Shown here: positions 38,554 to 50,528 of the stretch, in pieces | How the letters are laid out: the number at the start of each line of letters is the position of its first letter | Position numbering within the stretch: position 1 is the first letter of the stretch | Assembly: GCA_028023455.1 (NCBI GenBank) | Contig: JAQFVV010000030.1 | Coordinates: 1,320,501-1,384,500 of the forward strand | Reading direction: 5' to 3' | Length of the DNA stretch: 64,000 nt | Source: Epiperipatus broadwayi | Taxonomy: Eukaryota > Onychophora > Udeonychophora > Euonychophora > Peripatidae | Translations under genes and position numbers: made by a program | The notes under the pieces: model-generated | Database searches by the model: none | What the model saw: only the letters and a program-made list of their open reading frames with translations | Told to the model about the DNA's origin: nothing

Positions 38554-40657
38554 AAATAAATAAAATACCATGAACTTATAAATATAAAATAAAAACAATT
38601 TTTACACAAAATATTTAACTACTGTACATTTTGTATAATAGTTTATTTTTCTCGGAATTTTTGAAATAAAATTAACATTTGTGAATTTAAAAAAAAACAT
38701 CAATGCAAACAAACAATTGCAAGCAATTTTAATTGTTTTAATAATGTTATATTTACATTATAAAATTACACAATATTCAATTAGTATGTGTGAGTATATA
38801 TATATAAAAGCAAGAGAAAAAAATAGCATCACATCTTTAATTAGCGTTTAGAACTGATAATCTTAATTTAAAATCTGGATAGTACAAACAACAACATTAA
38901 CATATAAATTTTCTTAATTGAGGCTTTAGTAAAATTTAGACATCCTTGTTAATTCAGACACGCAATATAACTTGATTTACATTACATCTAAAAATAATAG
39001 CCTGTTGTTAGCCAAGATTCTTTTTGGTGATGACGATGTACAGTGTTAAATGCAATCAGAGAAATAAAATGTCGATGGAAAAAAATCCAGTAAATTTATA
39101 AATAAAAACATATCCTAAATCACTTTGAAAATTGTCAATGGCAAAATAAAGTGGATGAAGGCCAGAATTACTACATTGAACTGTGATTAATATTTTCATG
39201 AAACTCGATGAAATAACATTAGTGGGAGGAATGGCGGGTGGAGTACTTGGATTACCGTAAATTTTCATCTAAAAAAATAATTCCTATAATCATCTCTTTA
39301 TTCACAAGATATTTATTTATTTCTTCTTCAATAATAAATATATCTATTTAATGCACTGGCAAAGTAATGAACTTAAAAAAATATAAAAATCTGTGGATTA
39401 AAGCTTAACTCTTGTCTTATCCAGTGCTCGAATATATTACTTTCTGAGCAACAATATATTTTTCTTTTATTCTATTTTGGTGGTAAATGGCCGTGTGTTT
39501 TACATATCTAAATAATTATAGAAAATAAAGAAAAACAAGCAAAAAAGAAAGAGAGAAAGAAAAAATTATCTTCTAAAATTTCATTCAGGAATACCGATCT
39601 TTGATGAACATGACTACATATCCATTAAACTATTAGAAAATTATAAGATCCTTTTTCATTCTCTCTTCCTCTTTTATTTAATATTATTTTATGATTATTT
39701 AAATGTTATTTATTTGTTTGAGGAAATTTGATGTTTATTTATAACCATATATATTGTATTTAGGAAACAATACTTTATTTAAATGTTATTTTCATCTTTA
39801 TCAATAACGATTCTGTTATGCATCTTTATAATTAAGAGATATGAAGGAAAGTTTTACATAACTACATATGCCAATAAAATGAAAATTTATCTTTGGCAAC
39901 ATTTTAAGGCATAAATAATTTATAGCTGCTGAATATTTTTGCAAACTATGTCTGTTATGCATGTTGTAACTATTAGAAACATGCGGAAATTTAATTAATA
40001 CAATAATATATATCTCTTAATTTATTAGAAATGTATATCAGTATGTATCCAAGTTAAACGATAATGTGATTTTTTTTTTTTAAAAAAGGCATAACTCCCA
40101 TAAATATCTACAATTTTTTGATGGCAGATTCGGAGTGATTGATACATAAAAATGGTGTTTATAACTTTCCAAATTTAATTACTTTAAATTATGTATAAAT
40201 GACATTAAAAGTTATTTTCATCTTATTGAAAATTGAGCATTACTTCACATCTTAAAAATTAGGCTTTACTTCGCCCACTAACGAATCAAACAAATAAACA
40301 AACCAATTTAAACATATATAGAATTTCTGACGAACATTACAATTCACTTCTAAAGCAAGTGGTACAAAAATAAATATCTATAGATTAAAATTCATGTAAA
40401 AACTTTCCTCTCTTATTATTTCAATGACAGAATCCAGATTTATGGTAAAAGTATTTAAAAGAAGTAATTCTTTGCTGATCGTTAATAAACTTAAGATGGC
40501 TACCATTCAATTTTAATGAAAAAAAATATAAGCAACATTGAAATTTACAAAAAAAAAAAAATCTACAAATATAGAAAGCATTAAAAAAAAAAAATTAATT
40601 CAAACTGTTTTCAGATAAATAATAAGCTTTGGAATGAAAATTTAATATTTACAAAAT
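38554..40657. other. 3' flank of the zinc-finger gene, A+T-rich
   Basis: This lies downstream of the minus-strand gene and probably includes its 3' UTR. A minus-strand ATTAAA at 40641-40646 is very close to the stop, and further ATTAAA or AATAAA signals lie lower down. No other gene is supported. Confidence 0.45.
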
Positions 40658-42601
40658 TTACTGGCATATATTATTTTTGTTACCATCATCTTTTTTATTT
40701 TTTTCATCAGGAATAAAACTTGATTCATCGTCGCTATAAAGAGAATCCTGAGCAGTTCCACTAAAATTATCACTGTCAGATACATTGGATGACATGCTAC
40801 CAATAGAAGATCCAACAGATGTGCTTTTTTTAATTAAATTTAATGCATAAGTTTCATTGTTTTCATTCATTTCATCGGTGACACAAGCCTGATCCGATTG
40901 AAGTTCTGACACCTCAGCCTTCACAATTCCCAATGGAACATTAGCTGTTGATCCGTCAATTATTCCTTCATGGGATTCTAAATGGTTTTCCAAGTTTTTC
41001 TTTCGTAAAGTAGTAAAAGAACATAATTCACAAGAAAAATTATCATCCTGGCCAGGATGCTTCATACGAACATGTTTTTTATAATTCACTCTTTCAATAC
41101 ATGTGTACGAGCAGTAAGGACACTGATAAGGTTTATCATCTATATGAGTCATTCTATGACGTCTTAAAGAACTTCTCCTAGCTGTTCGAAAAATACACTG
41201 ATCACACTGGTAAGGTTTTTCACCAGCATGAACTAATTCATGTTCTACCAAAACAATTTTTGTATTAGTACAAAATCCACAACGGTCACACTGAAATGGT
41301 TTATCACCTGAATGACGTCTCTGCATATGTTTTGTAACGTAATACCGCATTTCAGCTGTGTAATCACAAAAATCACATTTATGCTGTTTAATTATCTTAT
41401 TATTGTCAGTTTCAGTAGGAATCTGACCTTGCTGATGTTCTTCAACATGTTTTTGAAATTCACTTTCATTGGGTGATGTAAAAGCACATTTGGCACAAAG
41501 AAAGACAACTTCTTCTCGAGGATGTCTTCTTTGCAAATGCATTACATAGCTGTCAACTTGATGTGATAAAGATGAACAATATGGACATTTGTAATATTTT
41601 TCTTTTAAATGGATTTTTTTATGTTGTAAAAACATACGATTAGTTGTTGCACTAAATTCGCAACGATCACATTGAAATGGATTTTGACCAGCATGCCTTC
41701 GTAAATGAACCTGAAAAAAAAATCTACTTTTAGTAGTATGATCACACAAATCACATTTATATGTTTCGGATTCATGCATCTTTTGTTTATGACTATGCAA
41801 AGTTTGAATTTTATTAAATGCACTATGACATAAATCACATTCAAATTTTTCACCTTTATGGATAGCACCATGAGAAACCAATTTTTGCACTTGCCGAAAA
41901 ACTTCATTACAAATAGTACAAGTATAAAGTTTATCATTAAGGTGACCTTCTTTATGAGTTTTTAATTTCATCATGTATTCTGTTTTATAACCACAAACAT
42001 CACAAGTGAACATTTCTATGTCAAGTTTATGACGCAACCAAAGATGTCTCTTAAGACGTTCCCACCGTTCAGATTTATGTTTGCATTCCGGACAAATATA
42101 ATTCTTTTCTTCAATGTTATGGCATTTACGGTGATATTCAGCATTTTCTTCCGTTTTAAATCTACAAACACAATGTCTCATATTACATTTAAATATAAAT
42201 TGCTTTAAATCATAGGGCAACCTAACGTATTTCTTTTTACCTGGGGATTTTATACTAGATTTTCCATCAGATATATCTTTTGCTTGAGAATCAAGGGAAT
42301 AATCACAATTGCTATTCTTAAAAGAGATATCAGTTTTTGGAGAAGAAATTAGAAGTGACTTTAAAATACTACTTTCATTTTTAACAACACACTTTTCAAT
42401 TTTTTTTTCTGATGTATCATTTTCTGTTTTTGCGGAATCTTTCGCTGAGGCCAATAACTTTTCAAGAATTGCAGTTAATTTTTTACCTTTTTTCCTTGGA
42501 GAAAGATTTTTTGTAATAACATTTGGTAAAGAAGTAGATCCGGAATTTTCTGCAGAAGAATTTTCTTCTTGGGATTGGCCAGATTTCTTGCGCTTAGGCA
42601 T
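40658..42601 (-). CDS. Poly-C2H2 zinc-finger protein, 14 fingers
   Basis: A single uninterrupted frame of 647 codons encodes a probable nuclear DNA-binding regulator. The N-terminal ~135 residues are low-complexity and charged, with basic motifs (PKRKK at 2-6, PRKKGKK at 35-41) that look like nuclear localisation signals. Fourteen C2H2 fingers follow from about residue 138 to 551. The first is atypical (C-x4-C), and TGEKP-like linkers occur only in part (GDKPF, GEKPY, DDKPY). The acidic, serine-rich C-terminal tail of about 95 residues ends SSFIPDEKNKKDDGNKNN. The ATG at 42601 is preceded in frame by TGA 12 bases upstream, so it is the first start unless a 5' UTR splice site intervenes; an AG two bases before the ATG could be one. 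The finger array recalls ZFP64/REST-like proteins, but orthology is not established. It is the only convincing host gene in the window. Confidence 0.93.
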   Translation of the reverse strand: MPKRKKSGQSQEENSSAENSGSTSLPNVITKNLSPRKKGKKLTAILEKLLASAKDSAKTENDTSEKKIEKCVVKNESSILKSLLISSPKTDISFKNSNCDYSLDSQAKDISDGKSSIKSPGKKKYVRLPYDLKQFIFKCNMRHCVCRFKTEENAEYHRKCHNIEEKNYICPECKHKSERWERLKRHLWLRHKLDIEMFTCDVCGYKTEYMMKLKTHKEGHLNDKLYTCTICNEVFRQVQKLVSHGAIHKGEKFECDLCHSAFNKIQTLHSHKQKMHESETYKCDLCDHTTKSRFFFQVHLRRHAGQNPFQCDRCEFSATTNRMFLQHKKIHLKEKYYKCPYCSSLSHQVDSYVMHLQRRHPREEVVFLCAKCAFTSPNESEFQKHVEEHQQGQIPTETDNNKIIKQHKCDFCDYTAEMRYYVTKHMQRRHSGDKPFQCDRCGFCTNTKIVLVEHELVHAGEKPYQCDQCIFRTARRSSLRRHRMTHIDDKPYQCPYCSYTCIERVNYKKHVRMKHPGQDDNFSCELCSFTTLRKKNLENHLESHEGIIDGSTANVPLGIVKAEVSELQSDQACVTDEMNENNETYALNLIKKSTSVGSSIGSMSSNVSDSDNFSGTAQDSLYSDDESSFIPDEKNKKDDGNKNNICQ

Positions 42602-42965
42602 AGCTATTCTTCATAAAAATTGAAAAAATATTTCAAATTTCCAATTTTTATTTGATGTGAAATTCATAGTTCACTAAATTATCAAGACAAATGATGATAA
42701 ATGTAATCCTACAAGAAAATAATAATAATTAGTTTTACATATATATACACAATGCACAAGTGAGATTATTAATATTTGCTTCATAAATTATATATACAAA
42801 AAATTTAATACATTACATAAATAACTAAAAATAGAATATTTAATACTATTTTTAATTTTCAATAATAGAAACATTAATCTATGCAAACTGAAATAAAAAT
42901 ATGCAGAATTTACATGAAATGATTGTAATTATAAATGTACTTAACGTACATTGATTACGTAGGTA
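42602..42965 (-). promoter_or_regulatory. Immediate 5' flank of the zinc-finger gene
   Basis: This interval should hold the 5' UTR and proximal promoter of the minus-strand gene. It is A+T-rich with several TATA-like strings, so no specific core element can be chosen. A fold-back element lies just beyond it at 42966-43126. Confidence 0.3.
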
Positions 42966-43126
42966 ATATTTACTAAGGCAATAAACCTCAAGCAATGTGC
43001 GCTTGAAAATGTAAAGGTGGGGACTCTTTTCTTCCAAAGCGTAAGCTTGTGGTTAAGACCTGTAGAGGTCCCCACCTTCGCATTTTCAAGCGCACATTGC
43101 TTGAGGTTTATTGCCTTAGTAAATAT
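42966..43126. mobile_element. Fold-back miniature element in the 5' flank of the zinc-finger gene
   Basis: Arms of 59 bp (42966-43024 and 43068-43126) are inverted with only two or so mismatches around a 43-bp loop. The arms include CTCAAGCAATGTGCGCTTGA. The near-perfect pairing suggests a recent insertion or hairpin selection. It begins 365 bp upstream of the gene's ATG. The minus-strand open stretch 42941-43186 is the arms read through and is not a gene. No target duplication is obvious. Confidence 0.75.
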
Positions 43127-46100
43127 AAAATGATTGATAATTGCAAGATAATATAATAACTTGATGGTTTGATTACTTGGTTGCATATAGTCTGTTACAA
43201 TATAATTTTATGCATCACATATTAAAAAGTGTATTAGTAATAATAAAATGATTATGTCTTGTAATATAAATTCAAGTAAATAAAATGTATCTTTAAAATT
43301 ATTGACAGACTTTTTATAATTGAGTGATTTTAATAAATATCCAGAAGATTTCAAATATTTAGAAATAAATATCTTGATAGAAGTTTGATGTTTTTAGTAA
43401 GTCCATTATAAAACGATAAAAATCTGTGATTTATAAAACTTTATAGATAATTTAGTTTAGTTTTAATCATCTTTCCAATATCTCGTAAATATTTTTTTCT
43501 GATTAAATCTGAAAAATTATACAATGCACCAAAAAAAAAAGTTCTAATATTGATATAATTAATTGTTGATAATGTATTTCTGAAAAGATTATCAACTTAC
43601 ATTGAAATGCTGAAAATTACTTTTAATGAAATCACAATATCTTGAAAATATATTCATAAAAAAAAAAATTCCTCACTCAACAATGAGTCAAAATCAAAAT
43701 TTCATGAGTAAATGATTTTTCACTGGTAAAATTAAAATTTAATATACTGCGTTATTCATTTTTTGTACGTCTGCCTGGTGAAATTGTAATTCTGGAAATA
43801 TTTCTCGCTCCAATTTAATATTTCCTTTTTTTTGAAGGAGCTGTCACAGACTCAATTATTAACATAAATAGATTTTCTTTGCATTATAGGAATACATATT
43901 TATAACTGCATATTGAGGTAAATATTGAGGATTTAATCAATCATTAAGTAAATCTCAATTATAACAAAAAGATTATACTTAGGATTTTTGAAGCAATGGT
44001 AATATTAGATTTTTAAATGGTATTAAGATGAAAAATATAAACCATTTTTAGTTGCAGATAATAATAACTTTAAGTTCAATGATTATTATTTAATTTTTAT
44101 ATAATCTATTTCGTTTAAAATGACATAAATTTAATGTTTTAACTCTTTCTATACTAGATTATTCAAGAAATTAGTTGAAAGAATTCCAAATATATCCGTT
44201 AAACTTATATTTTAGGCAGCTGTGCTAAATAACCTATAGTAATTCTTAATTGTTTAATAGAACAGCAATGCTCATAAATAATAAACCACCAACAGCGATA
44301 TGTTATCATAGCTAATGATAAGATGTAGAGACTCAAATAATTGTTCATAAAATAGTGAATAAGTCATTATCATAAACAAGAATTTTCAGTCATGGGAGAA
44401 GTTTTTTATTTTATAAATATATAATATTTTATAATTTAGTTACAAAATTACTGTATAGTTGCACATATTACTAAAGTTCTTGTAACTTTAAATAACAAGA
44501 TAAAAACCAAATGCAAAGTATGGTCATATGTTGAACATTCATCATGTAGTTTGCAGCTTTTATGATATATAAAGGTTTTTTGATAAGATTATTGGCTTTT
44601 CAATAATGAAAAAGATAAGAGTTCAATAAAAATGACTTATTGTAGATGGATTTTCATTCATATTTAATCAATTCAAATAAAGTTGTTTAGTCTGATATTT
44701 ATAGTGGGATAAAAATTTTGATTTTGTGATGCTTATTTTTTATTAAAAAGTATATTCTGACTGTTTATGGATAAATTTAGAATAGGTACGATTAATAAAA
44801 AACATTTAAATAGTAACAAATGGTTTTGATTAAATATGAAGGTATTAATAGATATTATAAATTTCGTTACATAATTCATGTTTTTTAAATAAATTATGCA
44901 CTTAAAAAAAAAACCATTGATGAATACTTTCTAAAAATTTCATAACAAAGTGAATTTCTCATTAATCTCTTATGTCCATGACCTTGGTTAGTTCTAGGTA
45001 AAACTTGAGAATTTTTTTTTTCAGATTCCAAGCAAGCTTAGATTTTTCTTTCAGACAGATAGATATTCAATTATTAAATGGTAAATGATTATCATCAATT
45101 GAGGGCGATATCACATCTCAACTAATACTTATACCTTTATCTTTAATAATTATGGAACTAAAGATCTATATGCTGGCATAAAATTTTTGTCTATTATGGA
45201 AACAAAGATTTTTTTATGAAGGTAGATATTGTACAGTATATAATGTCACATTGAATCTTTGAATTTACATTTTCAAAATATGGGTAACTTCTGTAATTTA
45301 TTTTTACAGACTATGATTCCACTAATAAGATGGAACCTCATTAGTATCAATTGTTAATACAAAATATATCACTTTATATGGTAATTGCAAACTCTTCAAA
45401 ATAAATATTGAAACACAAAATGCAATTAATATAAAACAACAGTAAAAGTCCCTACCATTTAGATTTTCAAAACAGCTTTGTTTAGACAAAACATTTATTT
45501 AAAGCTTCCAAATACATCTGCATTTAAAATATCAATATCTGTCATGCTTAATTCTTTTAATGAAACGAGAATGAATACAAATAATTATTGTAAAATCAAA
45601 TTTTATTAAAAAGTAACAATAAAAATCAATTAAGATAATTTTAAAGGCCTTTCAACAAACAGTTTCAAAATTTGAGTATGTTTAGTTACAGTACGATTGT
45701 TACTTTATTCATGAAGAGATAAATGTTAGTCACTTTCTTCACTTTTGTGTAATGCATCTAAAAATGTATATATACAGTTAAAAATTATTAGGCTATCAAA
45801 TCTGTAATAGATCAAATAGATTATGGTTTTAGAATTTTTATTTATGTGAAGTCCTTAATATATAACTCATAACGGTGCAGCATATTTTTATGACAGGAAT
45901 GCTAAAACTATTTATAACGTAAAGAGCTGAACATTCTATAGAACTGTTACATTAAGAAGAAATCAACCAAAGCTAAGAAGCTGAATCTATTAATTTCTCC
46001 GATTTGTTTTTATGCTTTATTTATAGGATTTATAATTACATTTCATATTTAGGTACTAGTTCGATTTCTAGGCTGGGGGGGGTGTTACATATTTCACCGA

Positions 46101-48345
46101 TTTCTGTTTTTGTAATTTGTACTTTAGAGCAGTTTCTTCAATTTCTTTTTGATTTGTATTTTAGAATTTGTTCGATTTCTTGCCTTAGGCATTTTAATTT
46201 TACATCGATTTGGATAGAATTTATCGCTCGCATGCTTCTTGAGGGTTCTTGATGGGTACTGCAGCATCGCCTAGTGGCACAATACAGCTAACCAAACAGT
46301 ACCGATATTTAATTAAAATACTCCATTAATTAAATAAATAAAAGGAGTCACTAAAAATAATTTATTTAAAAAGGTTAATGTACATCTAAATATGATGATT
46401 TTCTTTGGATTAAAACAATTATTTACAATATTTTAATTTCATTTATTACAAGAAGCTATTCATATATGAATAGGGTTATCCTAACTTTTGAAAAGGGGAG
46501 GGAAAATAAAAATTAGATGTTTTACTATGATTATGTAGATCAATTTGTAAAACATAAATAGTTCATATATATATCACTTTCTGGTTCTTTAGTCTGTTTA
46601 TTTAACACCCTGCAATGGTATTCTTTAACTTCTGCATAAACTTTTCCTTCTGAAAAATCTCAAGTCAATAAGAAAGGCAAAGAGAAAACAGAGAATAATG
46701 AAGAATTAGAAAATAAAATAAGATTGATTTAATAAATACTGAAGAAGGTAGAATGGAAGTGAAAGTAATAGAAAAATCTGAAATGAATATAGTAATTGAC
46801 ATAAGCTTGAGTTTAAAACAATGAGTTATGCTAAGACTGAATTAGAAAAATCTAGCATTGAAGGTGAGATAGTAGAAATATATGGAGATGGTAGTGATTC
46901 TGTGGAATAATTAAAAAATAACATAATTGTATGAGTTTCAGATTCAACACAATACCATTGTAAAATCATGCTGTATCAAGAAGGATAGTGTAGTGTAGCA
47001 AATGCCAGAATTGATATAAACTCTATAGACTTTAAAATAAGATTAGCTGATATAGAAGTAAATTAATTTTATATAAATGTATTAAAGAACTTTTCTCATA
47101 TGAATAGAGATAACAGAAAAAATATATAGGTGATTCTAAAATAAAGAACAATATATTTAACCATTCTATGATTGGGATAAAACTTGGAAAATCATACAAG
47201 GTGGATGGATTGTGAACAGATCTTCCATTATTCAATTTAATGGTGAAAGTTTAAAAAGTATCTTTTATTGTATTTTCATTTAAGAGAAGCCATATCCATG
47301 GAATGAAAGTTTCACAAAAAAATAAAATTCTAATGTAGATACTACGCTAATTAAGACAGGGACATCTTTATTTTCATATAGTAGTAGTACGTTGTGATCA
47401 ACCACAAAAAATTTGAAATTCACATTTTATCAAGGAACTGATTAATCAATATTGGGGCAGCTTTACAATTGGAGTTGATTTGAAAAATCTTGCATAGTTA
47501 ATAGGAAACATTTAAAAATTCTGTTGTATAGAATGAAAAATAAATTTGCACAGAAAGTTTTTTATTTATTTATTATACTGTGAAGCAGATGGAATCACTT
47601 TACACTAGTACCAGGAAGATATAAAAATGATTATTAGCAAATATCTAGAGGTCAGAATTAGCAGCTGGGCTGGATACTCATTATAACAGCTGTTTCTCAA
47701 ACTTGAATTTTAATAAGTTATAATAATGGAATAAACATTATGTGCCATTCATGATGTTAAGAGTTACACTAACTATGATCAATACATTCTACTTAAATCA
47801 ATAATCAGATAACTGTAGTACAGGCAATAAAGAGTAGAGATTGAGAAATAGTCTTAATGCAATCAGCTCATGAATTAAACAGAATCAGTTAAAATGATCT
47901 TCAGAAAAGCAGAGGCGAGACAATCAAAAGACAATTTGAGATCTCGGATAAAAAACTTATATGGCCATTAATTAACGTTTTTATTTGTTTAAAGTAGGTA
48001 AATTTGTAACAATCAGCTGAAAGGTATTAAAGAAAATCAAAACAACATAAATAAGGAACAGAAATAAATTAATTCTTGTTTCATGCAAATTAATTATCAA
48101 TCCTTAAATTTGATAAAACTATCATTCATTTAACTATGCTCTGCTTTCTAATGAAATATATTATTTATCTTGTTTTTTAATCTTTAAATTTTCAGTTAAC
48201 ATTTTATATATTGCACATATATTAAAAAGAATTTAATTCATTAAACAAATTATATCAATTTAAAAATAAAATAAACTGCTAAAAAACAATGACTCATATT
48301 TTATTGATATAATTAATTGTTAGAAAGTATTTATTTGTTTGTTAA
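43127..48345. other. A+T-rich intergenic DNA
   Basis: No supported gene. A G8 run lies near 46075 inside an open but domain-free stretch (46004-46252), followed by GCATCGCCTAGTGGC. The stretch 46650-47250 is purine-rich with frame-broken lysine/glutamate-rich translation and could be an eroded coding relic. Confidence 0.4.
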
Positions 48346-48505
48346 TAATTATGTAATTTAAACAAAGGTGAAGGCATCCATTGATTACTCTGTTTGGCAT
48401 AGGGTGACACTACTGTATGGAGAGTTTTGCCTTTGTTTACAACAATTATGTGCTAGGATAGAGATGGTGATCATGTGATGTTTGGTGGTTTAATTATGTA
48501 ATTTA
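48346..48505 (+). mobile_element. 5'-truncated R-element insertion with 15-bp target duplication
   Basis: TAATTATGTAATTTA occurs at 48346-48360 and 48491-48505. The 130 bp between them contain the post-ribozyme part of the R unit (GGCATCCATTGATTACTCTG onward), run through the unit end GATCATGTGATG, and continue about 10 bases into the start of the next unit (TTTGGTGGTT, compare TTTAGTGGTTTAACACC on the minus strand near 31262). This 5' truncation plus a 3' end that crosses a unit boundary indicates reverse transcription of a tandem or circular template. Confidence 0.8.
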
Positions 48506-49170
48506 TTATTGATTTCTGTTAATTTCACTGTTCTACTTTCGTTATAAAATGGGATATTGTATTTTCTGTAAAATAATGTTTTATAGTATCAGCAAACGGA
48601 AGTAAAATAAATGGTAACCAATCAGATATGTGAAAATCCTAGATGCTACATTTTAAAATAATATATATATATATTAACAAGATGGAATATGATGTTAACA
48701 CTAAATTTTAATTTCATAAAAATATCAGCGAAGAGTTAAATAAGATTAAACTTAACTCCATGGATCTAAACCAAATGCCTCGTTACAAGGATTAAATATT
48801 TTAAAATTTTGTATACAGTATTGTTAAAAAAAAAGTATAGATTCTCTAATAATAAAAGATTTTAAGAAATTATATAATTTTTTAATACCCTCAACCTTTG
48901 CTATAACTTCTTATTACATCATCGAAAAAAAAAAAAATAAGAAAAAAACCTAATTAAGAATATCATTATAAAGATTTGTTTTTTTTAAAAAAAAAATTTG
49001 CTGAGACATGTTCTAGTCAAATTAAAAATAATGTGTTTGAAAATATTTGAATTTGTGGCATTAAAAATTGATTATGTTAAACTAGGTTTGCTGTACCTAA
49101 AATCAATAAAATTTATTACTTGAGTATATATTTAAATTTTAATTACTTGCAATTAATATTCACTTAATTT
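48506..49170. other. A+T-rich intergenic DNA
   Basis: Nothing recognised apart from A/T runs. Confidence 0.55.
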
Positions 49171-49245
49171 GGAATGAGGGGATTTGAACCCAGACTTTCA
49201 AGTTCCCTTTAGTCATCCACTCTATATTATACAACCAATACATGT
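49171..49245 (-). repeat. tRNA-Ser-like SINE fragment
   Basis: The minus strand has a B box GGGTTCAAATCCC and, upstream, CTTGAAA as in a tRNA-Ser(UGA) anticodon loop. The AGAGTGG segment is a poor A-box match and the acceptor stem does not close. It is read in the same direction as the hammerhead core just upstream at 49273-49308. Confidence 0.4.
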
Positions 49246-49265
49246 GACCACACACACGAAAAAGT

Positions 49266-49320
49266 GATCTCTGACATAAGTATTTCATGCTGAACCAGTA
49301 CTCATCAGTTGGTCCAGATC
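49266..49320 (-). ncRNA. Hammerhead-like motif upstream of a tRNA-like segment
   Basis: The minus strand reads CTGATGA directly followed by stem II (GTACT/AGCAT, loop GGTTC), then GAAA, a 3-bp stem III (AUA/UGU, loop CUUA) and GTC. This is the only copy in the window with canonical spacing between CTGATGA and stem II. GATCT (49316-49320) can pair with AGATC (49266-49270) as a distal stem I, leaving a sizeable internal loop. Stem II has one A-C mismatch, so activity is doubtful. Confidence 0.5.
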
Positions 49321-50451
49321 ATCTCCCATATATATATATATCAGTGCTCAGTTTATATTAAGATAACAAATCTCCAAACTTTAATGGACAGGCTCCAATC
49401 TTTTCCACTCTTCAATTCTTCAGCCATCCATACCATTGAAAATCTGATGATGGCATGTTCAAAGCGCTTGTTTTCCAATTTTATTGCGTAGTTTATTATT
49501 AAGATAATTCAAATAACTTATTAAGATTATTTGATAATTGAAAAAAGAGAGGAATTGAAAGATGACCAAAGAAACTTTATTAAAGTTATCCTAACATTAA
49601 AGAATCAAAATAAATATTATCTCAGATAAAACACAGAATAAATCATTTAATTGTTTTTCATTTGAAATTTAAGTATTCCCGTTAGAATATGTTAGGAACT
49701 AGTAATCAATGCAAGCTAGTGACTATGTGTATAGAGATATATCTCGTGATGTTGAAAAGCAGTACATATGAAATTAGATTACCAGTTAAACAGGATGTTT
49801 CAGACAATAAATTATTCGTGCATATGTGATATTGTTGTGACCTGTGGAAATAAGAATATTCGTTAAATATTATTAGTTATTTATACATAAGTCTCTTGGT
49901 TTATAAATGAGCTTTCTTTAGAATATTAATTATTACAAGCCTACATAAATTCAACATGGTATTTAGTTATTGCTGCCCTAGTTTTAGAAAAGAATTTCTT
50001 CAAAGGCCATGACTGCTTACCAAGTATTGTTTTATGAAATCTTGTAGTTAGGTTTAAGTAGACTGAAACAATTTGTCCTTTGCCATATACATTAGTTACG
50101 GAGTGCATCATTATTGTTTTGACTAATGCTATGAAAAATTATTTTTAAACGATGATGAAATTGTTGCCTGAATCCCACAACACATTCAATGTAGATTGAG
50201 TATTGCAAAGTATGTGTAAATTGAATTATGTGTTCTGGCAACTATTTTAAATACATTGTGGTCTTAATGGTCTAATTTTTTCATATACTTTACAAACTTG
50301 GACATTAGTATGACTTGTTTGAATTTCTTATAGCTGATTAATTTATTTCTTAGCATTTAGGAAAGTAAGTATAAATTCTAATAAAAAAAAAAAAATTTCA
50401 ATCCTGGAAAAAATTATTCATAAAAAGCAGAAATGCCTAATATTGAAACAG
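49321..50451. other. Intergenic DNA
   Basis: CTGATGATGGCATG at 49444-49457 begins like a hammerhead but has no GAAA at the right place. No gene is supported. Confidence 0.5.
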
Positions 50452-50528
50452 TAAAATTAACTTGATTACTCTGGCTTGCACTGAGCGGCACTACTGTATG
50501 GAGAGTTTTGCCTGTTTAAAACTAACTT
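50452..50528 (+). mobile_element. Very short R-element insertion with 12-bp target duplication
   Basis: TAAAATTAACTT (50452-50463) and TAAAACTAACTT (50517-50528) differ at one base and enclose 53 bp matching the 3' part of the R unit (GATTACTCTG to GCCTGTTT). The 3' end coincides with that of the right arm at 31516, so this is a preferred terminus. Confidence 0.7.

Noticed and set aside
38401-38560. CRISPR-like or satellite array
   Set aside because: It has only two copies with no spacers, so it is a simple tandem duplication.
41605-41937. Open frame inside the zinc-finger gene on the same strand
   Set aside because: It is an out-of-frame shadow of the finger repeats.
42309-42623. Plus-strand open frame opposite the zinc-finger N-terminus
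   Set aside because: It is an antisense shadow of the coding sequence with no domain.
49441-49470. CTGATGATGGCATG resembling the start of a hammerhead
   Set aside because: The expected GAAA is AAAG after a poor stem, so it is too degenerate to call.
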